Assembly: GCF_007290395.2 (NCBI RefSeq) | Contig: NZ_CP041656.2 | Span: 6,200,001-6,264,000 of the forward strand | DNA: 64,000 bases | Direction: 5' to 3' | From: Bradyrhizobium cosmicum | GTDB taxonomy: Bacteria; Pseudomonadota; Alphaproteobacteria; Rhizobiales; Xanthobacteraceae | Shown: piece after piece, positions 45,721-54,381 of the stretch | Position numbering within the stretch: the first letter of the stretch is position 1 | How the letters are laid out: every line of letters starts with the position of its first letter | Made by a program: the position numbers and the translations under genes | The notes under the pieces: generated by a model | Databases searched by the model: none | What the model was told of the DNA's origin: nothing | The model's input: the letters and a program-made list of their open reading frames with translations, nothing else

Positions 45721-46395
45721 TTATTGAACAGGCTGGCCCGCGCGCCAGGCCATCTCCCAGAAGTCCGCCTCGAGCCGGGTGGCCTCCTTGAAGATTGCGA
45801 TCAGTTCCGCCTCGCGGGCCGGCGTGGCGTAGCGATCGGCGAGCTGCTCCATGTGCGCTTGCGCCTTGGCCGCGACCTCCTGGTACGGCGCGCCGGCATA
45901 TTCGGCGATCCAGACGCGATAGGCGTTCGCTGAGGCGTCCGCGAGGGGAAGCGCGGCGAGCCGCGTTGCGATCTCCGCGTAGCCGATCACGCAGGGCGCA
46001 AGCGCCACCTTGAGGGCCAGCAGGTCGCCGCGCATTCCCGCATCCAGCACGTAGCGCGTATAGGCCAGCATCTCGGCGGCCGGAGCGGCCTGTTCAAGAT
46101 CGGCCGGAGACAGCCCCCATTCGCCGCAGAGTTTGACATGCAGGTTCATCTCGACATCGAGGATGGCCGAAAGGCCGCTAGCTGCTTCACGCATGTCGGC
46201 AAGCCGGGGCGACTTGTAGACCGCGAGCGCGTAGGCGCGCGCAAACTCGATCAGGAACAGATAGTCCTGAACGAGGTAGTGACGAAACGCAGCTTCAGGG
46301 AGCGAGCCGTCTGCCAATCCGTTCGTGAAGGGATGCTCGGTGTAAGCCCGCCACTCAACGGATGCGGCTGTCTTGAGACGATCGAAGAAGGTCAC
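45721..46395 (-). CDS. tenA: Thiaminase II / TenA-family protein
   Basis: 224 aa. It salvages base-degraded thiamin by hydrolysing aminopyrimidines to HMP. Conserved residues: Asp44 and Tyr47 region in FRHYLVQDYLFLIEF, Cys135 in LALKVALAPCVIGYAEIA, and an acidic C-terminal EADFWEMAW. The presence of Cys135 fits the classic TenA_C class. No thiamin riboswitch was found upstream, and no other thiamin genes are near. It stands alone on the minus strand. Confidence 0.9.
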   Translation of the reverse strand: MTFFDRLKTAASVEWRAYTEHPFTNGLADGSLPEAAFRHYLVQDYLFLIEFARAYALAVYKSPRLADMREAASGLSAILDVEMNLHVKLCGEWGLSPADLEQAAPAAEMLAYTRYVLDAGMRGDLLALKVALAPCVIGYAEIATRLAALPLADASANAYRVWIAEYAGAPYQEVAAKAQAHMEQLADRYATPAREAELIAIFKEATRLEADFWEMAWRAGQPVQ

Positions 46396-46587
46396 GATCT
46401 TGTTCGCCTAGTTGGCTTGTCTATGAATGTCCTTGGCTCGCCACCGATAGCGGATTGGGAACCTAGGAGCTACGGTGACAGCGAACAAAATTGGCTTTGA
46501 CCAGCGCTGCGGATGGCGCACTCTCCGCGATGAGAGTTTTGTGCACGGTCACCGTAACCCAAGAATCTAGATTATGTGAGGCAGGAT

Positions 46588-47316
46588 CTAAAAAGGAATG
46601 TCGTCATCCATGTCGGCATTTCTGCCATTTGTGCTTCTCGGCGGCGGGAGTTTCGGCTTCGGCGACTCGATCTTTTTCTGTGGCGGCGGCAGCTTTGCGT
46701 TCTCAGCGTCATAGCGGGCGCCGAAAATCGCGGCGATAAGGCGCGCCCATTTCCACGTTGGCTCCAACTCTTCAGTTGCATCGGCCGTGGTCTTGGCTAG
46801 CCCCATCATGAAGTCGCTGAACCGCTGCATTGAAGTACGGTCGCGATCGACTTCAGCCAGGAACGCGTTAAGCGTATTCATCAAGGTTTCTTTCTTGCCG
46901 ATCTCTAGCGCGGAGGCTTCGACAATTTCCTTGATCTTCGTGACGTAGGCTCGAATGTGTTTCTTGTCATGCTCGTCGAGGGGGAGCGAGTTTGAGGGTC
47001 CATGGCGAACATTTCGAATATGGGCGCGGACCGTGTAGTTGTCGACAGCCCTAAGGAATGCGTTGTGTATGTCGTTGAGATTTGAGGTTTGGTCCTCATC
47101 CGGCACCGAAAAGGAGTCAAGGAAATCCAACCGGAGCGCTTCTGCGGCGGCGTGGGTGTAGTTCATATACTCGATGACATAGTGCGCCCAGCTATTGTTA
47201 TTCTGGGAGTGCTCAATGTTCGTTTCGAGCCGGTCGCGGAATTTCTTCTCAAGTCGGGCAAACGCCAAATCCGGCGGGCAGTCAGCCACGGCCGCAAAAT
47301 CTTCCTCGGTAATCAT
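46588..47316 (-). CDS. Helical protein with SSB-type DDDIPF C-terminus
   Basis: 242 aa, no signal peptide or membrane segment. Residues 1-200 are predicted helical and contain DIHNAFLRAVDNYTVRAH, AYVTKIKEIVEASALEIGKK and NTLNAFLAEVDRDRTSMQRF. A Pro/Lys linker (about 209-228, LPPPQKK... KLPPPR) leads to a short acidic tip ending DMDDDIPF. The last six residues are those of bacterial SSB, the docking tip for RecO, RecQ, PriA, ExoI and others. Related unknown proteins with LPPP linkers and DxDDEIPF ends are common, so the tail is probably functional. It follows the CHAT-like protease gene by 126 bp, same strand. Confidence 0.8.
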   Translation of the reverse strand: MITEEDFAAVADCPPDLAFARLEKKFRDRLETNIEHSQNNNSWAHYVIEYMNYTHAAAEALRLDFLDSFSVPDEDQTSNLNDIHNAFLRAVDNYTVRAHIRNVRHGPSNSLPLDEHDKKHIRAYVTKIKEIVEASALEIGKKETLMNTLNAFLAEVDRDRTSMQRFSDFMMGLAKTTADATEELEPTWKWARLIAAIFGARYDAENAKLPPPQKKIESPKPKLPPPRSTNGRNADMDDDIPF

Positions 47317-47442
47317 TTCGCCCCTCCTAGGCGGTTTGACAGAAATTTGGGGGACGAGTGCCTGGATACAAGTAGCCGGTCGCGTTTAACCACGACAAAT
47401 GCGGAGCCTCTAGGCCCGGGACGTGGCGGCTCGCAAGTATCG

Positions 47443-48066
47443 CTATGCTGCTTTCGCCTTCTTAGGTTTCTCCATCACCACGTAGCGCCGTCCTTCTGGC
47501 GGATACTGGACATATTTCTTCTTGTTGTCCTTCCACCGCAAATATCGAAAGTTGTTGTGCGCGACTGCCTTGATAGCGCGCAATGCCTCCATCGCAACGT
47601 CACGATGCACGCCCTTGGTCTTGAACAAATTGTAGAGAATGGTCCAAGCAACGGCGTACTCGTTGTAGTTCCGCTCGTCGATTGAGCCGAAGATGATGTA
47701 AGGGCCGTTCGGCACCTTCTCGAATTCGTTCGCAAGTTCGTCTGTCGCGCCGCAGCAGGACGACATGACCAGAGCCCGGGGATTGCAATTGTGTTTGCAA
47801 AACAAGCCTACAAATTCCGGCCAGTTGATAGGTTTGTTATTGGTGACCGCAATTCCTATTTCGTCGCCGTGACATGAGATATGCACAACGTCGTAGTCAC
47901 CTTTCGCCGCGTGCGCGATGGCCTTCTCAAAGTGGGGCTTATCCAGTGCGTAGAGCAAATCAGACTGGACGCCAAGGAGCCGAGTTAATGCCCGCGTAAC
48001 ATGGCCATCGAGCTGGTCCTTGTAGAAGTCCTTAGGGTAGCTTGCCTCGATGATAAGTATCTTCAA
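47443..48066 (-). CDS. Stand-alone CHAT/caspase-like protease domain
   Basis: 207 aa single-domain protein with the clan CD layout: MKILIIEASYPKDFY start, the catalytic His66 in DYDVVHISCHGDEIG and Cys104 in RALVMSSCCGATDE. A Lys-rich tail ends KPKKAKAA. Fold features (His before a Gly, Cys after a hydrophobic strand with two Ser) fit CHAT and caspase families. Substrate unknown. In bacteria such proteases act in abortive defence, often as effectors. The gene lies just downstream of tRNA-His and first in a two-gene unit with the SSB-tailed protein. Lower G+C than neighbours. Confidence 0.8.
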   Translation of the reverse strand: MKILIIEASYPKDFYKDQLDGHVTRALTRLLGVQSDLLYALDKPHFEKAIAHAAKGDYDVVHISCHGDEIGIAVTNNKPINWPEFVGLFCKHNCNPRALVMSSCCGATDELANEFEKVPNGPYIIFGSIDERNYNEYAVAWTILYNLFKTKGVHRDVAMEALRAIKAVAHNNFRYLRWKDNKKKYVQYPPEGRRYVVMEKPKKAKAA

Positions 48067-48183
48067 CTCCCTCTCCCTCTTCGCCTAGAGCCGAAACATA
48101 CGCGAAGGTAGGCAGGCCCTTCGCTCGATATTTGAAAGAGCCAAACTACCGGCGCGCGGGCTGATCGGTGATGGAATCGGCAC

Positions 48184-48260
48184 TGGTACAGTTGGGTGGG
48201 CTCGAACCACCGACCTCCTGTTCCACAGACAGGCGCTCTAACCAACTGAGCTACAACTGC
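48184..48260 (-). tRNA. tRNA-His, anticodon GTG
   Basis: 77-base cloverleaf on the minus strand, 5' GCAGTTGTAGCTCAGTTGG, anticodon loop CTGTGGA, T loop TTCGAGC, encoded CCA. Acceptor G1:U72 and A73, with no encoded G-1 (the preceding base is T). This is the alphaproteobacterial tRNA-His pattern. It lies 117 bases before the CHAT-like gene. Confidence 0.96.
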
Positions 48261-48518
48261 ATCCTTGCGAGCCGCGCCTTGGGGGCGCCCTGACGGGCCG
48301 GCGACCTAAGGGGGGCTGGACGGGGCGGAAACTAGGTGCAACGGGCGTTTTTGGCAAGGCCGCAAAACCCGTTATTTGCCTCTCTTGAGAGCGATAAATC
48401 CCTGGATTCGATCGGCTGTCCGCGACTGACCGAGGAGACCTGATCCCCTCACCCGGATCGCACCGGACGATGCTGCGCATCGCCGGGCCGCTCCGACCTC
48501 TCCCTGTGGGAGAGGTGA

Positions 48519-48549
48519 CAAAAAACCCGGGCCTTGCGGGCCCGGGTTT
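48519..48549 (-). terminator. Phasin gene terminator
   Basis: Stem AAACCCGGGCC / GGCCCGGGTTT with a 5-base loop. On the minus strand it ends in six T. Strong, directly downstream of the phasin gene. Confidence 0.85.
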
Positions 48550-48572
48550 CTCAACTCAAACAGCCGATCCGC

Positions 48573-49007
48573 TCAGGCGGCGGGCGGGTAGTACTTCGCG
48601 GCGCTGGCCTTGATCGGCTCGGCGGCGGCGGTGGCCGCGCGCTGGGCGATCTCGGCGAGCTCCTTGGCCTGGGCCTGGAAGGTCTCGAGCTGGGTCTTGG
48701 AGTGGCCGGTCCACAGCGCGAACGCGTCGGACGGCGACTTCACGCTGAACAGCTGCTGGGTGAACTCGAGCTGCGCCGTGGTGTTGGCCTTCATGAACTC
48801 CATCACCTTGGCGGCGTATTCGCTCGCGCCCTTGTGGGCGGAGGAAAACACGGCCTCGACGGTACCGTTATGGGTTTCGGCGGCGTCCTTGAACTTGGCG
48901 TAGTTTTCGCGCGCCTGCGAAACGCCTTTTTCGGCGAACGCACGCACCTGCTCCGGAACCTCGAACGGAATGACGGAGGCAGAGAATGGATCAGTCGCAC
49001 CTGTCAT
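48573..49007 (-). CDS. Phasin-family protein
   Basis: 144 aa. Phasins coat polyhydroxyalkanoate granules. The signature is VPEQVRAFAEKGVSQARENYAKFKDAAE near residues 17-43, then SEYAAKVMEFMKANTTAQLEF and QLFSVKSPSDAFALWTGHSK. C-terminus ends in Ala-rich KASAAKYYPPAA. Highly helical and amphipathic as expected. The terminator follows. No pha genes are adjacent. Confidence 0.92.
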   Translation of the reverse strand: MTGATDPFSASVIPFEVPEQVRAFAEKGVSQARENYAKFKDAAETHNGTVEAVFSSAHKGASEYAAKVMEFMKANTTAQLEFTQQLFSVKSPSDAFALWTGHSKTQLETFQAQAKELAEIAQRAATAAAEPIKASAAKYYPPAA

Positions 49008-49657
49008 GGTTGTCCCTCACGCTAATTGAAAAATGTGGTGAGCCATCTGGCGCGCCCGCCGGGCCCCAATCTGGGCCTGCATTCAGCGGTGCGGAAACCG
49101 GATACGCGAAACAAAACGGCTCGCCCAACGCCGGGTAGTATCGCTGCCTAACATGTCAACATTGTGCAGCGCAACGCGATGCAGGGGTGCGACGCAAAAT
49201 TTAATCCCGGGGAGGGTGAGGTTCCGGGCTGGGGGGAACCGGGGGTTGAGGTGCTGACCCTCCCCTGGGGGCGAGACGAGCGTAGCTCGCTCGGGGGTCG
49301 ATCGCGCGCAGCGCGAGCGGGGTGGGGTGATCCCTCCACTCGGGCACCGCTTCGCTGGAGAGACTGTCACCCCACCTCGGTTCGCATGTCGCTTCGCGCC
49401 GTGCGAACCGATCCTCCCCCTCCAGGGGAGGATGGGCACCTGTGACTGGCATCGACCCCACCCGAATCCTGCGGATGCGGCCCGGCTGCGGCTTGCGGGG
49501 GCGGAGGGATTAAGGTTATCGCGGCTTTAGGAGCTTCCCTGTAGACCGGGGCCGTGGACCTGCCCGCGGGGGCGGGCGATACTAACCCTTTCTTAAGGCT
49601 GTCATTCCCGGCAGCCGGGCACCCACATGCGTGACAGCGAGACTTGAAGCCGGTCGG
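49008..49657. other. Gene-free region with element B
   Basis: A 650-bp stretch between the phasin and PAS kinase genes. It holds the repeat element B at 49256-49432. Several open frames run through the repeat and are not genes. The remaining sequence shows no recognised regulatory site. Confidence 0.55.
49256..49432. repeat. Large dispersed palindromic element, copy B
   Basis: Ends accctcccctgggggcg and ctccaggggagga are complementary; the inner GGGGTGGGGTGA and TCACCCCACC are also inverted. It matches copies A and C at the ends and in the central GGGGTGGGGTGA, while the intervening loops differ. Confidence 0.75.
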
Positions 49658-52600
49658 ATGACAAGTTCGGATTTCCAGTTGCGAGGCGTCGGCGATCCGC
49701 GGCTGGCCGTGCACGCGACCTCTTCCCTGCCCGCCTGGCTCTGGTCGATCGACGGCACGCGCGTGCTCTGGGCCAATCCGGTCGGCGCAAAACTGTTCGG
49801 CGCAGCCAATGCGACTGCGCTGGCGGCCAAGACCTTCGGCCCCGCCGACGGCCATCGCCGCCAGATCGTCCGGCTCGCCCTGCAGCTGCCCGCGAGCGGT
49901 GCCATGAGACTGGAACGGCTGCGCGGCTTCGGCGCGCGGCTCGGCACGCTGATGACCTGCGGCTGCGCGCGGCTGGAGTTTGCCGATGGCAGCCGTGCCG
50001 TGCTGGTCACCGCGATGGACCCCACCTTGCGCACCATGCCGCTGATCGAGCGGCTGCATCGCCTGGTCGACGGCGCCACGGTGCCGATGGCGGCGTTCGG
50101 GCCCGACGGCATGTTCGCCGGCGCCAGCGAAGCCGCGCGCGCCCTGCTCGGCTTTCGCGATCTCGGCGAGGCCGGGCTCGAACAGGCGCGCAGCGATGCG
50201 CTGCGCGAAGGCCGCGTCGAGACGCCGATCGGCATCGGCCAGATGGTGCTGCAACGGGTCGGCACGGGCGCCGATGTCGGACTGATCGCGCTGATCGAGC
50301 CTGCGGCCGTGCACGCCGCGCCGGCCGCGGAAGCTTCCGAAAGGCCAACGGAGAGCGCGCCCGAGGCGCAGGTTCACCACGCGCCTGACAGCGTCGAGGC
50401 GCCGCCCTCGGACGAGGCTGCCAGCGGGATCGCGCTGTTCGATGCGTTCGCCGAGCCGGTCGAAACGCCTGCTCCGGCTGAGGCGATCGCACCTGCGCCT
50501 GAGCCGCCGGTGCGGGAGACGACGCCCGAGATCGCAGAGGCTGTCGAGGCGAGCGAGGCCGTGCCAGATTCTCCGGTTGAAAACTTGGCCGAAGCCATTG
50601 TGCCGCCGCAGGCCGCGCCGATCACATCCGGCATGGTCGAACCGCCCTCAGCGGAGCCGCCTGCACCGCGCCAGCATCCGCTGCGCTTCCTGTGGCAGAT
50701 GGATGCGGACGGCCGCTTCGTGCTCGGCTCCGACGAGTTCATCCGCCTGATGGGCGCGCACACGGCGGCCGGCTTCGGCCGCCCCTGGCGCGAGATCGCC
50801 GATGAATTTTCGCTCGATCCCGAGGGCCGCGTCGCGCAGGCGCTTGCCAGCCACGACACCTGGGCCGGGATCACCGTGAACTGGCCGGCCGACGGCGGCG
50901 AGCATCTGCCGGTCGAGCTCGCCGGCCTGCCGGTCTACGACCAGAATCGCAATTTCGCGGGCTTCAGGGGCTTTGGCGTCTGCCGCGATCTCGACGGCCT
51001 CAACCGGCTCGAAGCGCTGCGCCGCTATGAGCTGCTGGTCCAACCGCCGGCGCCGCAGAGTCTCTCCGCCGGCATCGTCGCATCTGAGCCTGAAGAGAAG
51101 CCTGAGCCTGAGCCCGTCGCGGAGGCGCCGCCTCCGCCGGCCGAGCCGCCTGCGCCTGAGCCGACACCTGAACCTGAACTGCCCGAGCCCGTCAACGAAG
51201 CGAATTCACACCCAACCGAACCGGAAACGCCAGTGGAAACGCCTCCCAACGTCGTGCCGTTCCGCCCGCCCGGTGATCCCCGGTCGTCGCCGACGCTGAC
51301 GCCCGTCGAGAACAGCGCGTTCAACGAGCTCGCCCGGCAATTGTCCGAACGGCTCGAACGCGATCGCGAGACGATCGCTTCTGTCACCGTCGAGCCGCCG
51401 GCTGCCGAGACCACACCAGAACCGTTGCCGCCGGAGCCCGAGCCGCCGCACGCGCCGGCCGAGTGGCTGACCGAACCCGCGCCGCCCGCGCACGGCCACA
51501 GCGCGCGCGACCGCGCGCTGCTCGACCTGGTGCCGACGGGCATGCTGATCTATCGCCTCGACCGCCTGCTCTACGCCAACCCCGCCTTCCTCGCGCGCAT
51601 GGGCTACGCCAGCATCAGCGCGCTGGAAGATGCCGGCGGGCTCGATGCGCTCTATATCGAGCCGGGCGTGTCTCCGGTCAGCAGCACGTCGCAGGCCGGC
51701 ACGCCGGTGACGATCAGCGCGACGCTTGCCAACGGCGAAGAACCGCTGGCGACCACCGAAGCACATCTGCACACGATCGACTGGGACGGCGAGAGCGCGC
51801 ATGCACTGATCTGCGCGCTGCCGCAACCCGCGCCTGTCGCGGCCGCGCCCGTTCTCGCGCCGCCCGTTGCCACTGAATCTGTCGTCGCGGAGTCCTTCCC
51901 TTACGCGCCCGAGCTCGAGCCGGAGACCGAGGCCGGCGATGCGGACGCGGAGGATCTCGCCGCGATCCTCGACACCACGGCCGAGGGCATCGTGATGTTC
52001 GATGCCGAAGGCAACATCCACGCCTGCAACCGCAGCGCCGAAGCGCTGTTCGGCTATGACGGCGAAGCGCTGATGCAGCACAATCTGGTGACGCTGTTCG
52101 CGCCGGAGAGCCAGCATGTCGTCATCGACTATCTCGAAAGCGTCAAGAGCCAGGACATCGCGAGCCTGCTCGACCACGGCCGCGAGGTGCTGGGACGCGA
52201 GAAGAAGGGCGGCGTGATTCCGCTCGCCATGATCCTGGGCCGCACCCGGCCCGACGGCCCGAACTTCTTCGCCGTGTTCCGCGACCTGTCGCAGAGCAAG
52301 AAGGGCGAGAGCGAGCTGAAGAGCGCACGGCGCCTCGCCGACGGCGCCGCCAACGCCAAGGCCGACATGCTGGCGCGGATCAGCCACGAGATCCGCACGC
52401 CGCTCAACGCCATCATCGGCTTTGCCGAGGTGATGATCTCCGAACGCTTCGGCACGCTCGGCAACGAGCGCTACGGCGAATACATGAAGGACATCCGCGC
52501 CTCCGGCGAGCGCGTCATCACCATCATCGACGATCTGCTGGAGCTGTCGCGGATCGAGACCGGCCAGCTCGACCTCAACTTCGCCAACCTCAACCTCAAC

Positions 52601-53047
52601 GATCTGGTCGAGGCCTGTGTCACGGTGATGCAGCCGCAGGCCAATCGCGAGCGCATCATCATCCGCACCTCGCTCGCCCATGCGCTGCCGCAGGTGACGG
52701 CCGACGCGCGCGCGATGCGGCAGATCACCATGAACCTGATCTCGAACTCGATCCGGCTCGCCAGCGCCGGCGGCCAGGTCATCGTCTCGACCGCGCTGTC
52801 CGACCGCGGCGAGATCGCGCTGCGCATCCGCGACACCGGCCATGGCCTCACCGAGCGCGAGGTCGCCGCCGCGATGGAGCCGTTCCGCACGCCGCCGCCC
52901 GGGGACGCCTCGGACAGCTCGGCGCTGAGCCTGTCGCTGACCAAGGCGCTGGTCGAAGCCAACCGCGCCCGGTTCAACATCAAGACCACGGCCAACACCG
53001 GCACGCTGATCGAGGTGGTGTTCGCACCGGTGGTGGCGGGAGCGTAA
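49658..53047 (+). CDS. PAS sensor histidine kinase of the PdhS/PleC/DivJ type
   Basis: 1129 aa soluble sensor kinase. It has several PAS-like units: about 15-110 (AWLWSIDGTRVLWANPVGA), about 340-460 (FLWQMDADGRFVLGSDEF), about 620-720 (LIYRLDRLLYANPAFLARMG) and about 760-880 (EGIVMFDAEGNIHACNRSAEALFGYDG). Long Ala/Pro/Glu-rich linkers lie between the first three. The kinase has His910 in MLARISHEIRTPLNAIIGFAEVM, then NLISNSI, RDTGHGL and a C-terminal FNIKTTANTGTLIEVVFAP. The DHp sequence is that of the alphaproteobacterial cell-cycle kinases that control DivK. A GTG at 49631 is an alternative start. Confidence 0.9.
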   Translation: MTSSDFQLRGVGDPRLAVHATSSLPAWLWSIDGTRVLWANPVGAKLFGAANATALAAKTFGPADGHRRQIVRLALQLPASGAMRLERLRGFGARLGTLMTCGCARLEFADGSRAVLVTAMDPTLRTMPLIERLHRLVDGATVPMAAFGPDGMFAGASEAARALLGFRDLGEAGLEQARSDALREGRVETPIGIGQMVLQRVGTGADVGLIALIEPAAVHAAPAAEASERPTESAPEAQVHHAPDSVEAPPSDEAASGIALFDAFAEPVETPAPAEAIAPAPEPPVRETTPEIAEAVEASEAVPDSPVENLAEAIVPPQAAPITSGMVEPPSAEPPAPRQHPLRFLWQMDADGRFVLGSDEFIRLMGAHTAAGFGRPWREIADEFSLDPEGRVAQALASHDTWAGITVNWPADGGEHLPVELAGLPVYDQNRNFAGFRGFGVCRDLDGLNRLEALRRYELLVQPPAPQSLSAGIVASEPEEKPEPEPVAEAPPPPAEPPAPEPTPEPELPEPVNEANSHPTEPETPVETPPNVVPFRPPGDPRSSPTLTPVENSAFNELARQLSERLERDRETIASVTVEPPAAETTPEPLPPEPEPPHAPAEWLTEPAPPAHGHSARDRALLDLVPTGMLIYRLDRLLYANPAFLARMGYASISALEDAGGLDALYIEPGVSPVSSTSQAGTPVTISATLANGEEPLATTEAHLHTIDWDGESAHALICALPQPAPVAAAPVLAPPVATESVVAESFPYAPELEPETEAGDADAEDLAAILDTTAEGIVMFDAEGNIHACNRSAEALFGYDGEALMQHNLVTLFAPESQHVVIDYLESVKSQDIASLLDHGREVLGREKKGGVIPLAMILGRTRPDGPNFFAVFRDLSQSKKGESELKSARRLADGAANAKADMLARISHEIRTPLNAIIGFAEVMISERFGTLGNERYGEYMKDIRASGERVITIIDDLLELSRIETGQLDLNFANLNLNDLVEACVTVMQPQANRERIIIRTSLAHALPQVTADARAMRQITMNLISNSIRLASAGGQVIVSTALSDRGEIALRIRDTGHGLTEREVAAAMEPFRTPPPGDASDSSALSLSLTKALVEANRARFNIKTTANTGTLIEVVFAPVVAGA

Positions 53048-53199
53048 ACGGCCGGCCCGCGTTGCCGGGCCGCGCCGCCACCAGATTGCAGCTTATTCCC
53101 GATTCGGAACCGAAGGCGCCCTTGCGGCTTAAGCTGGGCGTAGCTTGCTATTCCTGCACGCCAATTCGCTGCCGCAGCACTCGCACTGGTGTGATCCCA

Positions 53200-54366
53200 A
53201 TGTCCGAACGACTGAAATCCACGGCAGCGAAGAAGGCTCCGCCCAAGCGGAACGACGCGGTGCCGACCGCCGCCGAACGAAAGCCGTTGCCCACGGGCGC
53301 GGGCGCCCGCATGAACGCACGGGTCGTGCTTGCCCTCGTCCTCGTCGCACTCGCGCTATGGACGGCGGCGGGTTTTCTGCCGGCGTTGATCTGGGCCGCC
53401 ATTCTCGCAACGACGTTGTGGCCGCTCTACGTCAAGTTTTCGACTCGCGTCAGCTCCAGCCCGTCCAGTCTGTCGGCGTTCGTCTTCACTCTCATCGTGG
53501 CGCTGATCCTGTTCACGCCCATGTCGCTCGCGATCTACCAGATCGCGCAGCAAGGCGATCTGCTCGTCGGCTGGTTGAAGAAGGCCGGGGAGAGCGGGAT
53601 CGAGGTCCCCGAATGGCTGGCCCGCCTGCCGATCGCGGCGGAGAGCGTGCAGCAGTGGTGGCGCAGCAACCTGTCGGATCCCAAGGCCGCGACCGAATGG
53701 CTGAAGTCCGTCAATGCGGACAACGCATCGGAGCTGTTTCGCACCTTCGGCGGACAGCTGCTTCACCGTCTCTTTCTTCTGCTGTTTTCGCTGCTGGCCC
53801 TGTTCGTCCTGCTGCGCAACGGCCGGTCGATCGCGGATCGCATCCTTGAGACGTGCGATCGACTGTTTGGCGAGGCCGGAGAAGGTCTCGCCGAGAAGAT
53901 GGTCGATGCGACCCGCGGCACCGTGAACGGCACGGTGCTGGTCGCGGCGGGCGAAGGCTTGTTGATCGGCGTCGGCTATCTCGTCGCGGGCGTGCCGAAT
54001 GCCATCGTCTTCACAATCCTCACCACCGCCTTCGCGATGCTTCCGTTCGGCGCCTGGCTGGCTTTCACGGTTGCGGCGCTGGTCCTGATCTCGGGCGGAG
54101 GCAGCGGCATAGCAGCGGCCGGGGTCTTCTTCTGGGGCGCGATCGTCATGTTTGCCGGCGATCATTTCGTATGGCCGACCCTGGTCGGCGACTCGGCGCG
54201 GCTGCCATTTCTCTTCGCGTTCGTCGGAATCTTCGGCGGCCTTGCTGCCTTTGGTCTGCTCGGCCTGTTCCTCGGGCCGGTGATCATGGCCGCCTTGCTG
54301 GTGGTCTGGCGCGAATGGATCTTCAGGCCGGTCCCCGAGAGGGCCGTGGTTCGAGAGGCGCCGTAA
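53200..54366 (+). CDS. AI-2E-family transporter (PerM/TqsA type)
   Basis: 388 aa. A polar, Lys/Pro-rich N-terminus (about 1-35) precedes helices starting VVLALVLVALALWTAAGFLPALIWAAILATTLWP. Other features: the amphipathic periplasmic region (IEVPEWLARLPIAAESVQQWWRSN) and membrane pairs (GLLIGVGYLVAGVPNAIVFTI, LAAFGLLGLFLGPVIMAALLVVW). The family exports quorum signals or ions. It lies downstream of the PAS kinase and convergent with the chemotaxis receptor. The ATG at 53200 avoids a 46-residue polar extension. Confidence 0.88.
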   Translation: MSERLKSTAAKKAPPKRNDAVPTAAERKPLPTGAGARMNARVVLALVLVALALWTAAGFLPALIWAAILATTLWPLYVKFSTRVSSSPSSLSAFVFTLIVALILFTPMSLAIYQIAQQGDLLVGWLKKAGESGIEVPEWLARLPIAAESVQQWWRSNLSDPKAATEWLKSVNADNASELFRTFGGQLLHRLFLLLFSLLALFVLLRNGRSIADRILETCDRLFGEAGEGLAEKMVDATRGTVNGTVLVAAGEGLLIGVGYLVAGVPNAIVFTILTTAFAMLPFGAWLAFTVAALVLISGGGSGIAAAGVFFWGAIVMFAGDHFVWPTLVGDSARLPFLFAFVGIFGGLAAFGLLGLFLGPVIMAALLVVWREWIFRPVPERAVVREAP

Positions 54367-54381
54367 CGCGGCGCCCCGGCC

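Noticed and set aside
46396..46587. Thiamin (TPP) riboswitch before tenA
   Set aside because: None of the conserved TPP motifs (such as CTGAGA) are seen in the leader.
49164..49530. Open frames across the phasin-PAS kinase gap
   Set aside because: They run through the palindromic element B and have no coding features.
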